Shown: positions 1 through 10,024 of the stretch, piece by piece | Position numbering within the stretch: position 1 is the first letter of the stretch | Layout of the letters: the number at the start of each line of letters is the position of its first letter | Source: Conchocele bisecta | Lineage: Eukaryota; Mollusca; Bivalvia; Lucinida; Thyasiridae | Length of the DNA: 64,000 nt | Assembly: GCA_029237695.1 (NCBI GenBank) | Contig: JAQRGA010000053.1 | Span: 124,001 to 188,000 of the forward strand | Direction: 5' to 3' | Made by a program: the position numbers and the translations under genes | Notes under the pieces: model-generated | Databases searched by the model: none | The model's input: only the letters and a program-made list of their open reading frames with translations | Told to the model about the DNA's origin: nothing

Positions 1-184
1 CATTTTGAATTTCGAAATGGAGGTCGAAAACGTTAATTCGGCAAATCGCAACATCGATTTCGGATTCCTCGTTCAATTTCCATTTACAAAATGCATAGAA
101 CAACAAATCCCCAAGAAAATCCAACAAAAATACATAACAAGACGGACTAAATGTAACATCAACAAATGTAGTTTTCAAGTTTGG

Positions 185-405
185 ACAGATCGTGATACAG
201 TGTATCAACGTCAATGTCTGACAGATCGTGATACAGTGTATGAACGTCAAGTTCTGACAGATCGTGATACAGTGCAACGTCAAGTTCTGACAGATTGTGA
301 TACAGTGTATCAACGTCAAGTTCTGACAGATCGTGATACAGTGTATCAACATCAAGTTCGAACAGATCGTGATACAATGTATCAATGTCAAGGTCTGATG
401 TATCA
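185..405. repeat. 36-bp minisatellite
   Basis: About six imperfect copies of a 36-bp unit containing CAGATCGTGATACAGTGTAT. One copy is shortened and the last is degenerate. The array is open in frame on both strands, which produces repetitive spurious ORFs. Confidence 0.9.
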
Positions 406-550
406 TTGTTATATTGCTCATCGTGTATTTCTTCAATGCACAGTAAACACCATTCAATGAGTTGTAACGTTTCTGTACTCGGTTGATTGGTTTAGGGACA
501 AAGTTCCAAACTTCTGTTATATTCACAATTATACTTCTTCATAATTGCAG

Positions 551-770
551 GAAAGATAAAATAACATCGCCCAGTGTCAGCATTCCAAAATCCCAGAGTA
601 CCGACTCATTGTCTGGGTCAATCAAGTCCGCCCCGTGTGATCTCCAGCCACATTCGTCCGGGCCGTCGAAGCGATTGTCGTTCGAGGATATGGAAGAGCT
701 GGAGCAGTCGTTGTTCCCCCACAGACGGCGGTCCAGCACCGGCAGCCTCAGTAGTCTAGACGGCCATTGA
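551..770 (+). CDS. 3'-terminal coding exon of an unrecognised serine-rich protein
   Basis: A pyrimidine-rich stretch ending TTCATAATTGCAG (538-550) is a good splice acceptor, and the frame then stays open to a TGA at 768-770. The exon enters at codon phase 2 and encodes about 72 residues. The sequence is rich in Ser, Pro and acidic residues, with an R-L-S-F-E-D motif and a basic patch HRRRSSTGSLSSLDGH at the C-terminus. The RRRSS cluster is typical of a basophilic-kinase (PKA/AKT type) phosphorylation site. No domain is recognised. Upstream exons would lie left of the window. The preceding bases can be read as an extension of this frame (from 483), but they look like intron. A GC-rich 13-bp repeat starts directly at the stop codon. 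The acceptor, codon pattern and end composition support a real exon, but I do not know the protein. Confidence 0.6.
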
Positions 771-858
771 CCGCGGCCAGTGACCGCGGCCAGTGACCGC
801 GGCCAGTGACCAGGCAGACTCAGTTTAGAAGGCTAGTGACCGCGGCCAGTGACCGCCG
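767..858. repeat. 13-bp GC-rich tandem repeat after the stop codon
   Basis: Repeats of CCGCGGCCAGTGA begin at the stop codon of the terminal exon and run into its presumed 3' UTR, with a degenerate spacer before a last copy. Confidence 0.85.
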
Positions 859-935
859 AGTATCGATAAAATGTTCTTCATCTATCACTTGTGGCTTCTC
901 AACCGAGTTTCATTTCTTTGCATACAAATGTTTAA

Positions 936-1109
936 CCCTTACGATGCTGAATTAAATTTTGTTGTCTGCTGCTTTTTTCACCCACCATTTTCTCATCACA
1001 ACATGCAATGGAAATGATTCTTAAATGCTGCCAAACCATGTTACTGAGAGAAAGGACAAAATATGAAAGAACAGCAGACGACAAGTTTTGTTTCCCTGCA
1101 TTTTACGGG
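936..1109. mobile_element. piggyBac-like MITE (TTAA / CCC ends), copy 1
   Basis: Flanked by TTAA at 932-935 and 1110-1113. Termini are CCCTTACGATGC at the left and the inverse of a CCCGTAAAATGC-like sequence at the right. Inner arms GTTGTCTGCTG and CAGCAGACGAC are inverted. The TTAA duplication with CCC-starting ends is the hallmark of piggyBac-derived elements. No transposase is present. Confidence 0.65.
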
Positions 1110-1251
1110 TTAAAGAATAAGAATGAGTGTTGGGTGTTCCACAGCCTGGGCGACTAGACGGGCAGTAAATACACAGTCCATAAAGGTTGATACATAGCAA
1201 CATGATTTAGATGGACTGTTGCCAGAAATCTCAACAAGTGTTCACTTACAT

Positions 1252-1715
1252 ACGTACATACATATATGATTATACATACTTAGTTATACATATATGATAA
1301 TTACATACATTTATGATACATACGTACATACATTATCATACATACATACTATATACATATATTACATACGTACATACATATATTACATACATACATACAT
1401 ATATTACATATGTACATACATATATGATTACATACGTACATACATATATTACATACATACATACATATATTACATATGTACATACATATATGATTACATA
1501 CGTACATACATATATCATACTAAAATACACTACATATCATGATTACATACATTACATACTATATATACATACATACTACATATATATACATACGTACTAC
1601 ATACATAAATACATACATACATATATTACATACATACATACATATATTTTACATATGTACATACATATCATGATACATATACATACATACATATATTATC
1701 ATACGTACATACATA
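1252..1715. repeat. ATAC/ATGT microsatellite
   Basis: About 460 bp of (ACAT)n mixed with TATATTA and TATGATT variants, with an internal ~70-bp higher-order repeat. It generates Tyr/His/Thr-rich ORFs on both strands that are not genes. Confidence 0.95.
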
Positions 1716-2097
1716 TATGAGACATTGTAGCCAACATCGTGGCAAGAAACTTTACAGGTCAATATTTAATGCATATCTGATACATTCCATGAAGAATTTT
1801 GCTCAAAGTGAAATAATTAGTTGTTTAATAAACTTCAAAAGAGAATATTAAATGTTTAATGAACAAATGTATATCAGAATATATATCAGATGTATATCAG
1901 AATATATGTCAGAATATATCAGAATATATATCAGAATGTATATCAGAGGTTGTATCCCCATAGAATTGAATGATCCGGGATGCATAGTACAAATATATCA
2001 ACTTGTGTTGCGAATGTGTTTCTAACACTAGTATTTCTGAACAGTCATTTGATGGGTGAAAATATCCATTATGGAACAAGCATTTGTTTAACCCTTA
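1716..2097. other. AT-rich spacer with short TATATCAGAA repeat
   Basis: No gene seen. Positions ~1868-1945 hold about eight degenerate copies of TATATCAGAA. The rest is plain AT-rich sequence. Confidence 0.6.
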
Positions 2098-2101
2098 GAC
2101 C

Positions 2102-2340
2102 GCTACACACAACAATTGTCATCTGCTGTTGTTTTTATAACTTGCCTTATTTCTCAATAAAAACATGTTTTGATGGCACTTCAGAATCATTTCCAATGGA
2201 AATGATTCTGAAGTGCTGTCAAAGTATGTTGTAAACTATTCTAAAGTACTGTCAAAGCATGAAAGCATGTTTTTGATTTTAAAAATGGAAAATAGAAAAT
2301 AAACAGCAGACAACAACAAATTAAGATAACGGTGTAAAAG
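2102..2340. mobile_element. piggyBac-like MITE (TTAA / CCC ends), copy 2, with 41-bp palindromic centre
   Basis: TTAA at 2098-2101 and 2341-2344. The left end starts CCCTTAGACCGCTACAC. The right end is its degenerate inverse. Inner arms carry CATCTGCTGTTGT and ACAGCAGACAACA. The centre (2176-2216) is an inverted repeat with two perfect 20-bp arms around one base. Same family as the element at 936-1109, but the two centres differ. Confidence 0.65.
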
Positions 2341-2344
2341 TTAA

Positions 2345-3135
2345 GTTTATAAATATTTTCTTCTTTCAGAAATGCGTATGTTGCAATTTCCAATCACGAA
2401 ATGGTTTAATGTAAGCAACATACTGTTGAGAACACATGAGAAATACAAAGAATATTGTAATTATACTCGCGTTTCAGTAAATGTGCCAGTATAGAAGATT
2501 GTATGACATATCCACAGCTCTACGGTATATATCAATGATATTGACTCCGGAAAAATACACCAATTAACATAAATGATGTTGAAAGCTGACAAAAGATTCA
2601 GAATTGAATTTGTGTGTGCTGAAAATTTTATCAACTTTTTTACAAAATAAATTTCGGACAATTCTCATGTCATATCCAGTAAGGCTTAACAATTCATACA
2701 CTGGCCCAGTTTGAGATACTACATTGTCACGGTAACAACATTTCATACACTGGCCCAGTTTGAGATACTACATTGTCACCGTAACGTCTCGAGGGATTAC
2801 GCTGATGTCTCGTGATCTATTTATAAGTTGCAATAGAAATATTTCTGTCTCAGAATAACTGGTGAAATCTAATCATCCCAGTAGCGTGGGAAACGTGACG
2901 TATCATCGGACATCATCTGTTTCAATCGGTGTTAAATCACATGCATACATATCAAATTACTGCCACATATCAGCCTCAGGGGATAGGTGTCCATAAATGA
3001 TTAATAGAAATATTGAAATACATGTTTACTTGAAAGATGTGCTTGCGACATTCACAAGACTTTTGTTAGAAATAAATGTGCTATGTACATGTATGTTATT
3101 AATACAATATGTATGATCCATTTTTGATAATCCTT
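2345..3135. other. non-coding spacer with a 49-bp duplication
   Basis: No gene seen. A 49-bp segment containing TTCATACACTGGCCCAGTTT is present twice in tandem (2693-~2790), differing by a few bases. Confidence 0.6.
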
Positions 3136-3142
3136 TTATCAG

Positions 3143-3391
3143 AAAGTCTTTATGAATAAAGCATTGATGCCCTATCTATTATGAATAAAGCATTAGTGCC
3201 TTATCTATTATGAATAAAGCATTAGTGCCTTATCTATTATGAATAAAGCATTAGTGCCTTATCTATTATGAATAAAGCATTAGTGCCTGATCTATTATGA
3301 ATAAAGCATTAGTGCCTGATCTATTATGAATAAAGCATTAGTGCCTTATCTATTATGAATAAAGCATTAGTGCCTTATCTATTATCAATAA
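3143..3391. repeat. 29-bp minisatellite
   Basis: Eight to nine near-identical copies of a 29-bp unit containing GAATAAAGCATTAGTGCC. Copies are almost identical, with a CCTT/CCTG variant, which suggests recent expansion. There are no spacers, so this is not a CRISPR array. Confidence 0.95.
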
Positions 3392-3899
3392 GACACTCTG
3401 ATCTCTGAACATCAGTACTTCCCAATTCCTATCCTATCACCAGGCAGGCAATCGGTTCCATTTTTTTTAACTAACTGGCAGCTCACCAACCGGCCATATC
3501 CGGCCTTATATGTGCTCAGGAGTATATGTCATTACCACCATTTGTACCGTCTCATCGAGATGAGTGGTCACAACATACACTTCCATTGAGAAATAACAAA
3601 ATCAAAAATATTTAAAATCCATAAAGTGATAGTCCAAATGCATTGATTCAACCATTTGAACCCGAAAGCCCGCTTTCGCCGTTTATGCAAACTGTGCAGA
3701 TCCAAATGAGGTGGCTCGTAACAAGCCGTCTCATCAGGATCTGCACATTTTGAAAGTAATTTTCATTATTTTCAGAACAAAAACACCCCTTTTTAGCTCG
3801 CCTGCAAGAAGTGCATAAGAGCTTATGGCATACCCCCGGCGTCGTCATCCCCCCCACCCCCCCCCCCCTAACCCTATCATGCTGTAGCAAATCCATGAC

Positions 3900-5810
3900 C
3901 CACCACCCAACCCTTACCCCAAGGTCAAGGTCACAAACTTAGCAAGTTCATAAACTTAACGTTGGGGTAAATGTTGTGTAACTTCTGTTTATTTACAGGG
4001 AATGCCTTCATATTTCATACATGCATTCATCTGCTGACCCTCTATCATGCTGTAGCAAATCCACGATCCATCACCCAACCCTTAACCCCAAGGTCAAGGT
4101 CACAAACTTAGCATGTTCATAAACTTAACGTTGGGGTAAATGTTGTGTGACTTCGGTTTATTTACAGGGAACGCCTTCATATTTCATACATGGATTCATC
4201 TGATGATACTCTATCGTGATATTGCAAATCCATGACCCACTGCCCATCCCTTACCCCAAGGTCAAGGTCACAAACTTAGCACATTCATAAACTTAACGTT
4301 GGGATAAATGTCTTATAACATCTGTTTTCTTTCATGGAACGCCTTGATATTTCATACATGCATTCCTCAGATGACCCTCTATCATGCTGTAGCAAATCCA
4401 CGACTCACCACCCAACCCTTACCCCAAGGTCAAACATAGCACATTCATAAACTTAACGTTGGGGTAAATGTCTTATAACATCTGTTTCCTTTCATGGAAC
4501 GCCTTGCCCCGTGCAGGCACTGGGGCGGGATAAACTGATCCTGAGAATAGTGCTGCAGTAGCCATTGCTTGTCGTAAAAGGCGACTAAACTGGCTTAACG
4601 ATTGGGTTCATACTTTCCGGAACCCACTATACCGGATTTGGCCCTTGTGTACATTTTTGGCTTTCTTGTATGTGAGAGTTGAGTCAGGCTATGCCCCATA
4701 TATAAAAGTAAGATTAGCGCTAATCCTATTACTTTTAGGGGATGGGATAAATGATGCTGGTGTGGCGAGGGTCTGGCACCAGATCAGGTTGTTCTAATTT
4801 CAGGACTGAATATATATTTTGATTGTAAATATTGAGTTCTGAAGTTGGGATTTACCCCCCTCGGACAGGTGGATACGGGACACGACCCCGTTGACCCGTC
4901 TGTAGACTCCCTGAGGCTTGTACCTCTATGTCAGAAAAGCGGACGTTAAACCCTATTCACTCACTCACTCACTCATGGAATGCCTTGATATTTCATACAT
5001 GCATTCCTCAGATGACCCTCTATCATGCTGTAGCAAATCCACAACCCATCACCCAACCCTTACCCCAAGGTCAAGGTCACAAACGTAGCATGTTCATAAA
5101 CTTAACGTTGGGGTAAATGTTGTGTAACTTCTGTTTCGGTACAGGGAACGCTTTGATATTTCATACATGCATTCATCTGATGATCCTCTATTGTGCTACA
5201 GCAAATCCATGACCCCCCCCCCCCACCCCCCCCCCCAACCCCTTTCCCCAAGATCAACATCATAAACTTAACGTTGGAGTAAATGTCTTTTTATAACTTC
5301 TGTTTCTTTACAGGGAACGCCTTGATAGTTCATACATGCATTCATCTGATGATACTCTATTGTGCTATAGCAAATCCATGACCCACCCCCACCCCTTTCC
5401 CCAAGGTCGAGGTCACAAACATAGCACATTCATAAACTTAACGTTGGGGTAAATGTCTTAACAACTGTTTCCTTTCATGGAACGCCTTGATATTTCATAC
5501 ATGCATTCATCTGATGATCCTCTATTGTGCTACAGCAAATCCATGACCCACCCACCACCCCTTTCCCCAAGGTCACAAACTTAGCACATTCATACATGCA
5601 TTCCTCATGTGAATAGCTATCATGCTGTAGAAAATCACCAACTTAGTGCGTTCATTAACGTTGGGTTAAATTTTGTTTTACTTCTTTTTTCAGGGAGCGC
5701 ATTCATATTTCATACATGCATTCATCTTAATATGCTATATTATGCTATAGCAAACCCACGACCCACCTTGCACCACTGACCCTAATGTCAAGGTCCACCG
5801 CACGCCCCTT
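3900..5810 (+). repeat. ~165-bp tandem array with AAGGTCAAGGTCA
   Basis: About ten degenerate units of roughly 165 bp. Each unit contains a poly-C/CCCAACCC stretch, ACCCCAAGGTCAAGGTCAC, AAACTTAACGTTGGGGTAAA, GGAACGCCTTGATATTTCA and ATCATGCTGTAGCAAATCCA. Units 4-5 are split by the SINE at 4507-4972. Related arrays occur at ~14,330-15,030, 29,195-29,580 and 58,170-59,450. No coding capacity. Confidence 0.85.
4507..4972 (+). mobile_element. SINE with (CACT)n tail
   Basis: Inserted in the tandem array with a 14-15-bp target-site duplication: CATGGAACGCCTTG at 4493-4506 and CATGGAATGCCTTG at 4974-4987 (one mismatch). The head holds GTCGTAAAAGGCGACTAAA, followed by GATTGGGTTCATACTTTCC, which resembles a weak pol III B box. 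The body (GGTGTGGCGAGG, CTGGCACCAGATCAGG, TTCTAATTTCAGGACTGAAT) is shared with the CAAA-tailed SINEs of this window. The 3' end is GCGGACGTTAAACCC followed by (TCAC)n. The structure indicates LINE-type reverse-transcriptase mobilisation. Confidence 0.85.
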
Positions 5811-6490
5811 AACCCAAGATCAATTATATATAATATTCATGTTTTTTTATGCAACTGTGCCAAGTTTGAGTGAAGGCTGCCAACAGGCGAGCTTTGTTGT
5901 CTTCTGACAACTCTTGTTCATAAATGGAGTAGTCTGAAAACCATTTTGGATTAACATATCAAAATCCATTCCATTTATTTATGGGTGGGCAGGTTACTGG
6001 TCGGACCTGTGTCTGTGCATATCTGCCGTATCCTGTTGTTGCCTTATGTTGACATTATTGATTTTGACGTCTATTTACATGTATTTTTGTGATGTACATA
6101 CTGGTATGTTTAATATAAAAAATTGGTTGATTTTCAAAAATATGAAACCGTCTACACTCATTACCTCAAACTCTATTATGTCAAACTAGTGATAAGTCAA
6201 ATTCTTGGTCCCATGTACATGTTAACTCTCGTTAACTAAAATTTTCGCTTACTCCAAGTATTTTCCTCAGTCTACCGGACTTTGAATAAACGAGTGTAGA
6301 CTGTAGGTACAATACGCGATATTGGAGCCGTGTGATATTTCATTTATTGAATGATCTCTTACTGACCATTGTGCATGTGAAACCATGTGTGGTTACCGAG
6401 TACTCAATCATATGTACTGGCCTGGGACAAGGATATTCCACCCGAGTGTCAAAATATGTCGTTAGAAACAAGGCTTTTCTCATAGAGAGT
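5811..6490. other. low-repeat stretch in the segmental duplication
   Basis: No gene seen. Moderately AT-rich sequence, nearly identical to ~59,455-60,095. Short open frames here have no recognisable domain. Confidence 0.5.
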
Positions 6491-6494
6491 GATG

Positions 6495-6785
6495 ATTATT
6501 CCCTCGCCGATTGGCAATAGGGGATATAGCATTAGTCCATACGTATGTTAGTAACACCTTTCATTTTTCAAGAACTCATGAACCGCTTCACCGATTTTGA
6601 TAATAGTTGGCCACAATGTGTGTCTAAGGATTGTGCTTTGTTTTGCATACGACCCACATCCGACCGCCCAAGATCACTGGGGACTTCTGTTCACCTTGTT
6701 TGTAAGGCAATTTTTTTTTTATTATTATTATTATTATCAAGGCTGCCAGTTAGGGGATAGCTTAGTGATGACGATTCCTTAGTTT
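6495..6785. repeat. dispersed repeat (CCTCGCCGATTGGCA family)
   Basis: Shares CTCGCCGATTGGCAATAGG, TCAAGAACTCATGAACC and TTTGTTTTGCATACGACCCA with 60,103-60,380 and, more distantly, 15,215-15,460. No ends could be defined. Confidence 0.65.
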
Positions 6786-6789
6786 AATA

Positions 6790-7004
6790 TGTGGCTGTGA
6801 CTGGAGAAATGTGGCTTATTTTTTGGCCAGTGTAGATCCAGATCAGCCTGTGCATCCGCACAGTCTGATCAGGATCTACACTGTTCACCATCCCATCAAT
6901 GAAACACCTGCCATGCTTCTAACAAGTAGATATAGATCGTTAGCTACAGGGGCGTCATTTGATCAGGAGCTACACAAATTCCATGAGCCCCATTTTGTCA
7001 CGCC
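6790..7004. mobile_element. palindromic MITE (TGTGGCTGTGACTGG family), right end truncated
   Basis: The left end GTGGCTGTGACTGGAGAAAT and the inverted internal arms GATCCAGATCAGCCTGTGCA and TGCACAGTCTGATCAGGATC-like match complete copies at 10,333 and 63,497. The right end stops at CATGAGCCCCATTTT, where the CGCCCGCTTG repeat begins. Confidence 0.7.
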
Positions 7005-7320
7005 CGCTTGTGTACAGTGCGATATAGTCGGCACATTGGCGTACGTCCGTCTGTACGTAGGTATGTATGTAGGTATGTATGTAGGTATGATGTAGGTATG
7101 TAGGTATGTACATACGTCTGTCTGTACGTAGGTATGTATGTAGGTATGTACATACGTCCGGCTGTATGTATGTATGTACGTCCGTCTGTACGTAAAGTAT
7201 GTACATACGTCCAGGTTAAAGTTTTTGGTTACCCGGTTAAGTATTTGGTTAAAGTTTTTCGGTATACTTTCAAAGCCTCGGCAGGCACAACATGCGGACC
7301 GCGGCCAATTAGTTCCAGTC
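7005..7320. repeat. CGCCCGCTTG-family repeat with GTATGTAG microsatellite
   Basis: Begins CGCCCGCTTGTGTACAGTGC and ends near CGGACCGCGGCCAATTAG. It contains a (GTAG/GTAT)n microsatellite (7035-7210) and AAAGTTTTTGGTTACCC-type segments. Related to 43,380-43,579, 55,992-57,780 and 60,560-60,790. Short ORFs on both strands are microsatellite artefacts. Confidence 0.7.
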
Positions 7321-7357
7321 ATGTATGACATTTATTAAATGAGGTTACCATGGCTAT

Positions 7358-7802
7358 TATTGAGTTATTGCCCATCATAAAAGTAGTAAGATTATTACTG
7401 ATCCTACTGCTTTTGGGAGGGGGCCGAGTGATTCTGGTGTGGCCAGTACCTGGCATCAGATGAGGATTATTCTGATTTCAGGGCTGAATATATAGTTTTT
7501 GTCGAGCCCGCTTGCGGAAAGTGAGACATAGTGATCACAATGACGTCTGGGTGTCCGTCCGTCCGTTTGAAATCTGCGTTAAATTTTTTTAAAATACCAT
7601 CAAATACCTCGGCGGGCTCGACATGCGGGCCGCGGCCATCTGGTTTTCTTGTAAATATTCAGTTCTGATTTTGTGATTTTCCCCCCATTTGTACATGTAC
7701 TGGAACATGTACATGTACAGGTAATATATGGGATTTAGTACTAAACCCATTGACCCGGCCTTAAATGACCTTAGCTGCTGATAGGCCGTTAAACCCCAAC
7801 AA
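7358..7802 (+). mobile_element. 5'-truncated SINE with 11-bp TSD, interrupted
   Basis: Flanked by ACCATGGCTAT at 7347-7357 and 7803-7813. The body matches the CAAA-tailed SINE family (GTGATTCTGGTGTGGCC, TTCAGGGCTGAATATATAG, ...CCTTAAATGACCTTAGCTG...GTTAAACCCC). It is split by an unrelated ~148-bp insertion at 7501-7648. The same SINE, with the same TSD, is at 60,835-61,461 in the other duplication copy, so it was inserted before the duplication. Confidence 0.82.
7501..7648. mobile_element. short CGCCCGCTTG-type insertion inside SINE
   Basis: Begins GTCGAGCCCGCTTGCGGAAA and ends GGGCTCGACATGCGGGCC...TGGTTTTC. It lies inside the SINE after GAATATATAGTTTT. The ends contain the inverse pair GTCGAGCCCG and CGGGCTCGAC. 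It is absent from the other duplication copy, which has a different insertion at the same point. Confidence 0.65.
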
Positions 7803-7813
7803 ACCATGGCTAT

Positions 7814-8342
7814 GCCGAATTCGTTATAAAATCAGTCCAGTTAATCAATATCATATTAAATCAACACAACTGTTTTCTCTAGCATTCCTATTTGTATATT
7901 TATTACACTAGTGTATAGTGATTTTAATACACTGCAAATGCCATTTTTATGCAATATTGTCTGTTTCTAATTGTCTCCATGCTTCACACACACATTTGTA
8001 AGGTGATTCTACGTCATGCTATGACAAACTCCTCACATATGTTAAGGCTGAACTTTCCCTTGCCTACTGAAAATCTACATTCACCTATAACCCTTAATGC
8101 GGGATAGAACCCGTTAGTCCGGCCTTAAATGACCTTAGCTGTTGATAGGCCGTTAAACACCAATAAATCAGTCGATCATTCTATAACACACCAATGTGGC
8201 CTATAAGCCCAAGGTCTATGTGAAATGACATACAAATTGGCATTACAGTTTTTGTGAAATGCACATTACATGGTTTTGTATGTCAGGCCCATCAGGGATC
8301 TGTGATGTGTGTGATCTGTTGCTCGTTGGCTCCATTTAATGG
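7814..8342. other. spacer with SINE-tail remnant
   Basis: No gene seen. A SINE 3' end (GGATAGAACCCGTTAGTCCGG to GTTAAACACCAATAAA) lies at ~8100-8167. Otherwise non-repetitive and shared with ~61,470-61,975. Confidence 0.5.
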
Positions 8343-8722
8343 ATGGTGGTTGGTCGGGAGCACTCGACGGGTAATTCAACAATTGGCGGTCATTCTTACC
8401 GGAATTCCATCTGGAGACTTTGTTTGGCACATACGTCTTTGGCATTTTGTATGTGACAGTGGAATCTGGTTATACCCCGTATATAGTTTTACAATTATTC
8501 GTAATCCTATTTTCGGGGAAGGGGCCAAGTGACTTTGGTGTGGTATGGACCTGGCACCAGGTGAGGTTATTCTAATTTCGTGGCTGAATATATTTTTTCT
8601 CGATGTAAATATTCCGTTCTGATTTTCCCCCAATGCAGCGGGATCGAACCCGTTTGCCTGCCTTACATGACCGTAACTGTTGATAGGCCGTTAAACACCA
8701 ATAAACAAACAAACAAACATTC
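8343..8722 (+). mobile_element. SINE, CAAA-tailed family
   Basis: Head GGATGGTGGTTGGTCGGGAG, B-box-like TCATTCTTACC region, shared body TGTGGTATGGACCTGGCACC, and 3' end GATAGGCCGTTAAACACC followed by (AAAC)n. Orthologous to 61,977-62,382 in the second duplication copy. Confidence 0.75.
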
Positions 8723-8941
8723 CTTTAGGGTACATGTAGCTGTCATTCAGCTCCCCCAACCCGGCGGTTGTCAATACATCAGGCTGTGTACATATTGTTG
8801 TTTTTCTACATTATATTGTTTATATTTTGTCAACTGCCTGTTGCAGATATTGCATGTTTTCTTGTTTGGTTGTATTTTGTTAAACTGTATTGGCATGTGA
8901 TTTATGTAGTTTTATACAGTGAACATATATCCTTTGGGGTC

Positions 8942-9190
8942 CTGGGGCCCGTTTCAATAAATTTTGTACGACTGAAATGTTCGTAAGTGCAAATTTAGGA
9001 TCGTCTGGATATTTCAATTGATGGATTTGCATTTATAGAGCATAGGCTGCGCATAATGCAGCCTATGCTCAATAAATGCAAAGCCAATAATTGTTCACAG
9101 GAAAACATTGTTAATGTGATTTTATAGACTATCATAATTTTGCACTTACAAACATTTTAGTCCTACGAAGTTTACTAAAACGGCCCCCAG
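8942..9190. mobile_element. palindromic MITE (CTGGGGCCCGTTTCA ends)
   Basis: About 52-bp terminal inverted repeats: left CTGGGGCCCGTTTCAATAAA..., right the inverse of CTGGGGGCCGTTTTAGTAAA.... Both contain GTAAGTGCAAA. The centre has a second inverted repeat, GCATAGGCTGC/GCAGCCTATGC. Copies at 62,545-62,792 and a half copy near 26,208-26,262. Confidence 0.78.
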
Positions 9191-9295
9191 TATGCTGTGC
9201 TATGTTTCTTTGTGATAAATAACCACGTTGAATATACGTGACAAAGATATTTCCAGTCATGGGGTCTGATCAGGCACACACTGTTAGTGACAAGA

Positions 9296-9848
9296 CTACT
9301 GTCTGTTTCACGAAACCTGCCCAAATTTACGGCCATATAAACAATGCAAAAACATTATTTTTTTTGATAATATTAAATTTTAGCAAATTTTAAGAAAGAG
9401 CCTTTTTTTTATTTCATTAAATTTGGTCCAATATTTATTTTATTGCGAAAAAACAATTTCCACGTGTTAAATTCCCATAGACATCTTTTCATAGTGAATA
9501 TGTCTGGGGATTTAACATTTCAGAAAGAGTGGACCGATTTTCAAAATGTAACTTTTGTTTTCTTAGTTAGATCATTTCCAGGCTATCTAACTAGGTTTCA
9601 GAATCAATTTCCAAAAAAAATTGTTTTTCGACTCCTCCTCCAGGTTCTCCACTTCTTTTTTCCCCATGTTAAATTCTCATAGAGAACGCATTTTTCGTAA
9701 TAAAATCAGTATTTTACCAAATTTCACGAAATTAAAAGAAGGCTGATTCTTAAATTTTGGTGAAATTTAATATTATCGAAAAAAATCTTGTATTTCCATT
9801 GTTTATATTGCCGTAAAGTTTGGACAAATTTCGTGAAATAGACAGTAG
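9296..9848. mobile_element. hAT-like MITE (CTACTGTCTGTTTCACG ends), copy 1
   Basis: Terminal inverted repeats of about 100 bp: CTACTGTCTGTTTCACGAAA at the left and TTTCGTGAAATAGACAGTAG at the right, with inverted inner segments (AAACAATG, AATATTA). The second copy (62,887-63,420) has an 8-bp TSD typical of hAT transposons. Here the right flank has been changed by a truncated SINE. Confidence 0.75.
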
Positions 9849-9854
9849 TTGTTA

Positions 9855-10024
9855 TTGTAAATGTTCAGTTCTGATTTTGGGATTTTCCCCCCATTTGTAC
9901 ATGCACTTGAACATGTACATGTACTTGTACAGGTAATATATGGGATTTAGTACTAAACCCATTGACCCGGCCTTAAATGACCTTAGCTGTTGATAGGCCG
10001 TTAAACCCCAACAAACAAACAAAC
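9855..10024 (+). mobile_element. 5'-truncated SINE
   Basis: Only the 3' half of the CAAA-tailed SINE: TGTAAATGTTCAGTTCTG, poly-C, palindromic ACATGTACATGTAC, GACCCGGCCTTAAATGACC, GTTAAACCCC(AACA)n. It abuts the preceding MITE and is absent from the second duplication copy. Confidence 0.75.

Noticed and set aside
1294..1720. Long Tyr/His/Thr-rich ORFs on both strands
   Set aside because: Pure microsatellite translation; stop-free because of the ATAC/ATGT unit.
3143..3391. CRISPR-like array of 29-bp repeats
   Set aside because: No spacers, eukaryotic context; plain minisatellite. The same holds for the 36-, 38-, 39- and 59-bp arrays.
3648..3896. Minus-strand ORF (with a near-identical one at 57,965-58,171) with CHKLLCTSCRRAKKGCFC
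   Set aside because: Looks like a Cys-rich protein conserved in two places, but both lie in the segmental duplication and overlap a dispersed, palindromic repeat also seen at 13,101. Conservation is due to duplication, not coding.
6963..7331. 122-codon minus-strand ORF and shorter companions
   Set aside because: Mostly GTAT/GTAG microsatellite translation (Tyr/Thr/His repeats).
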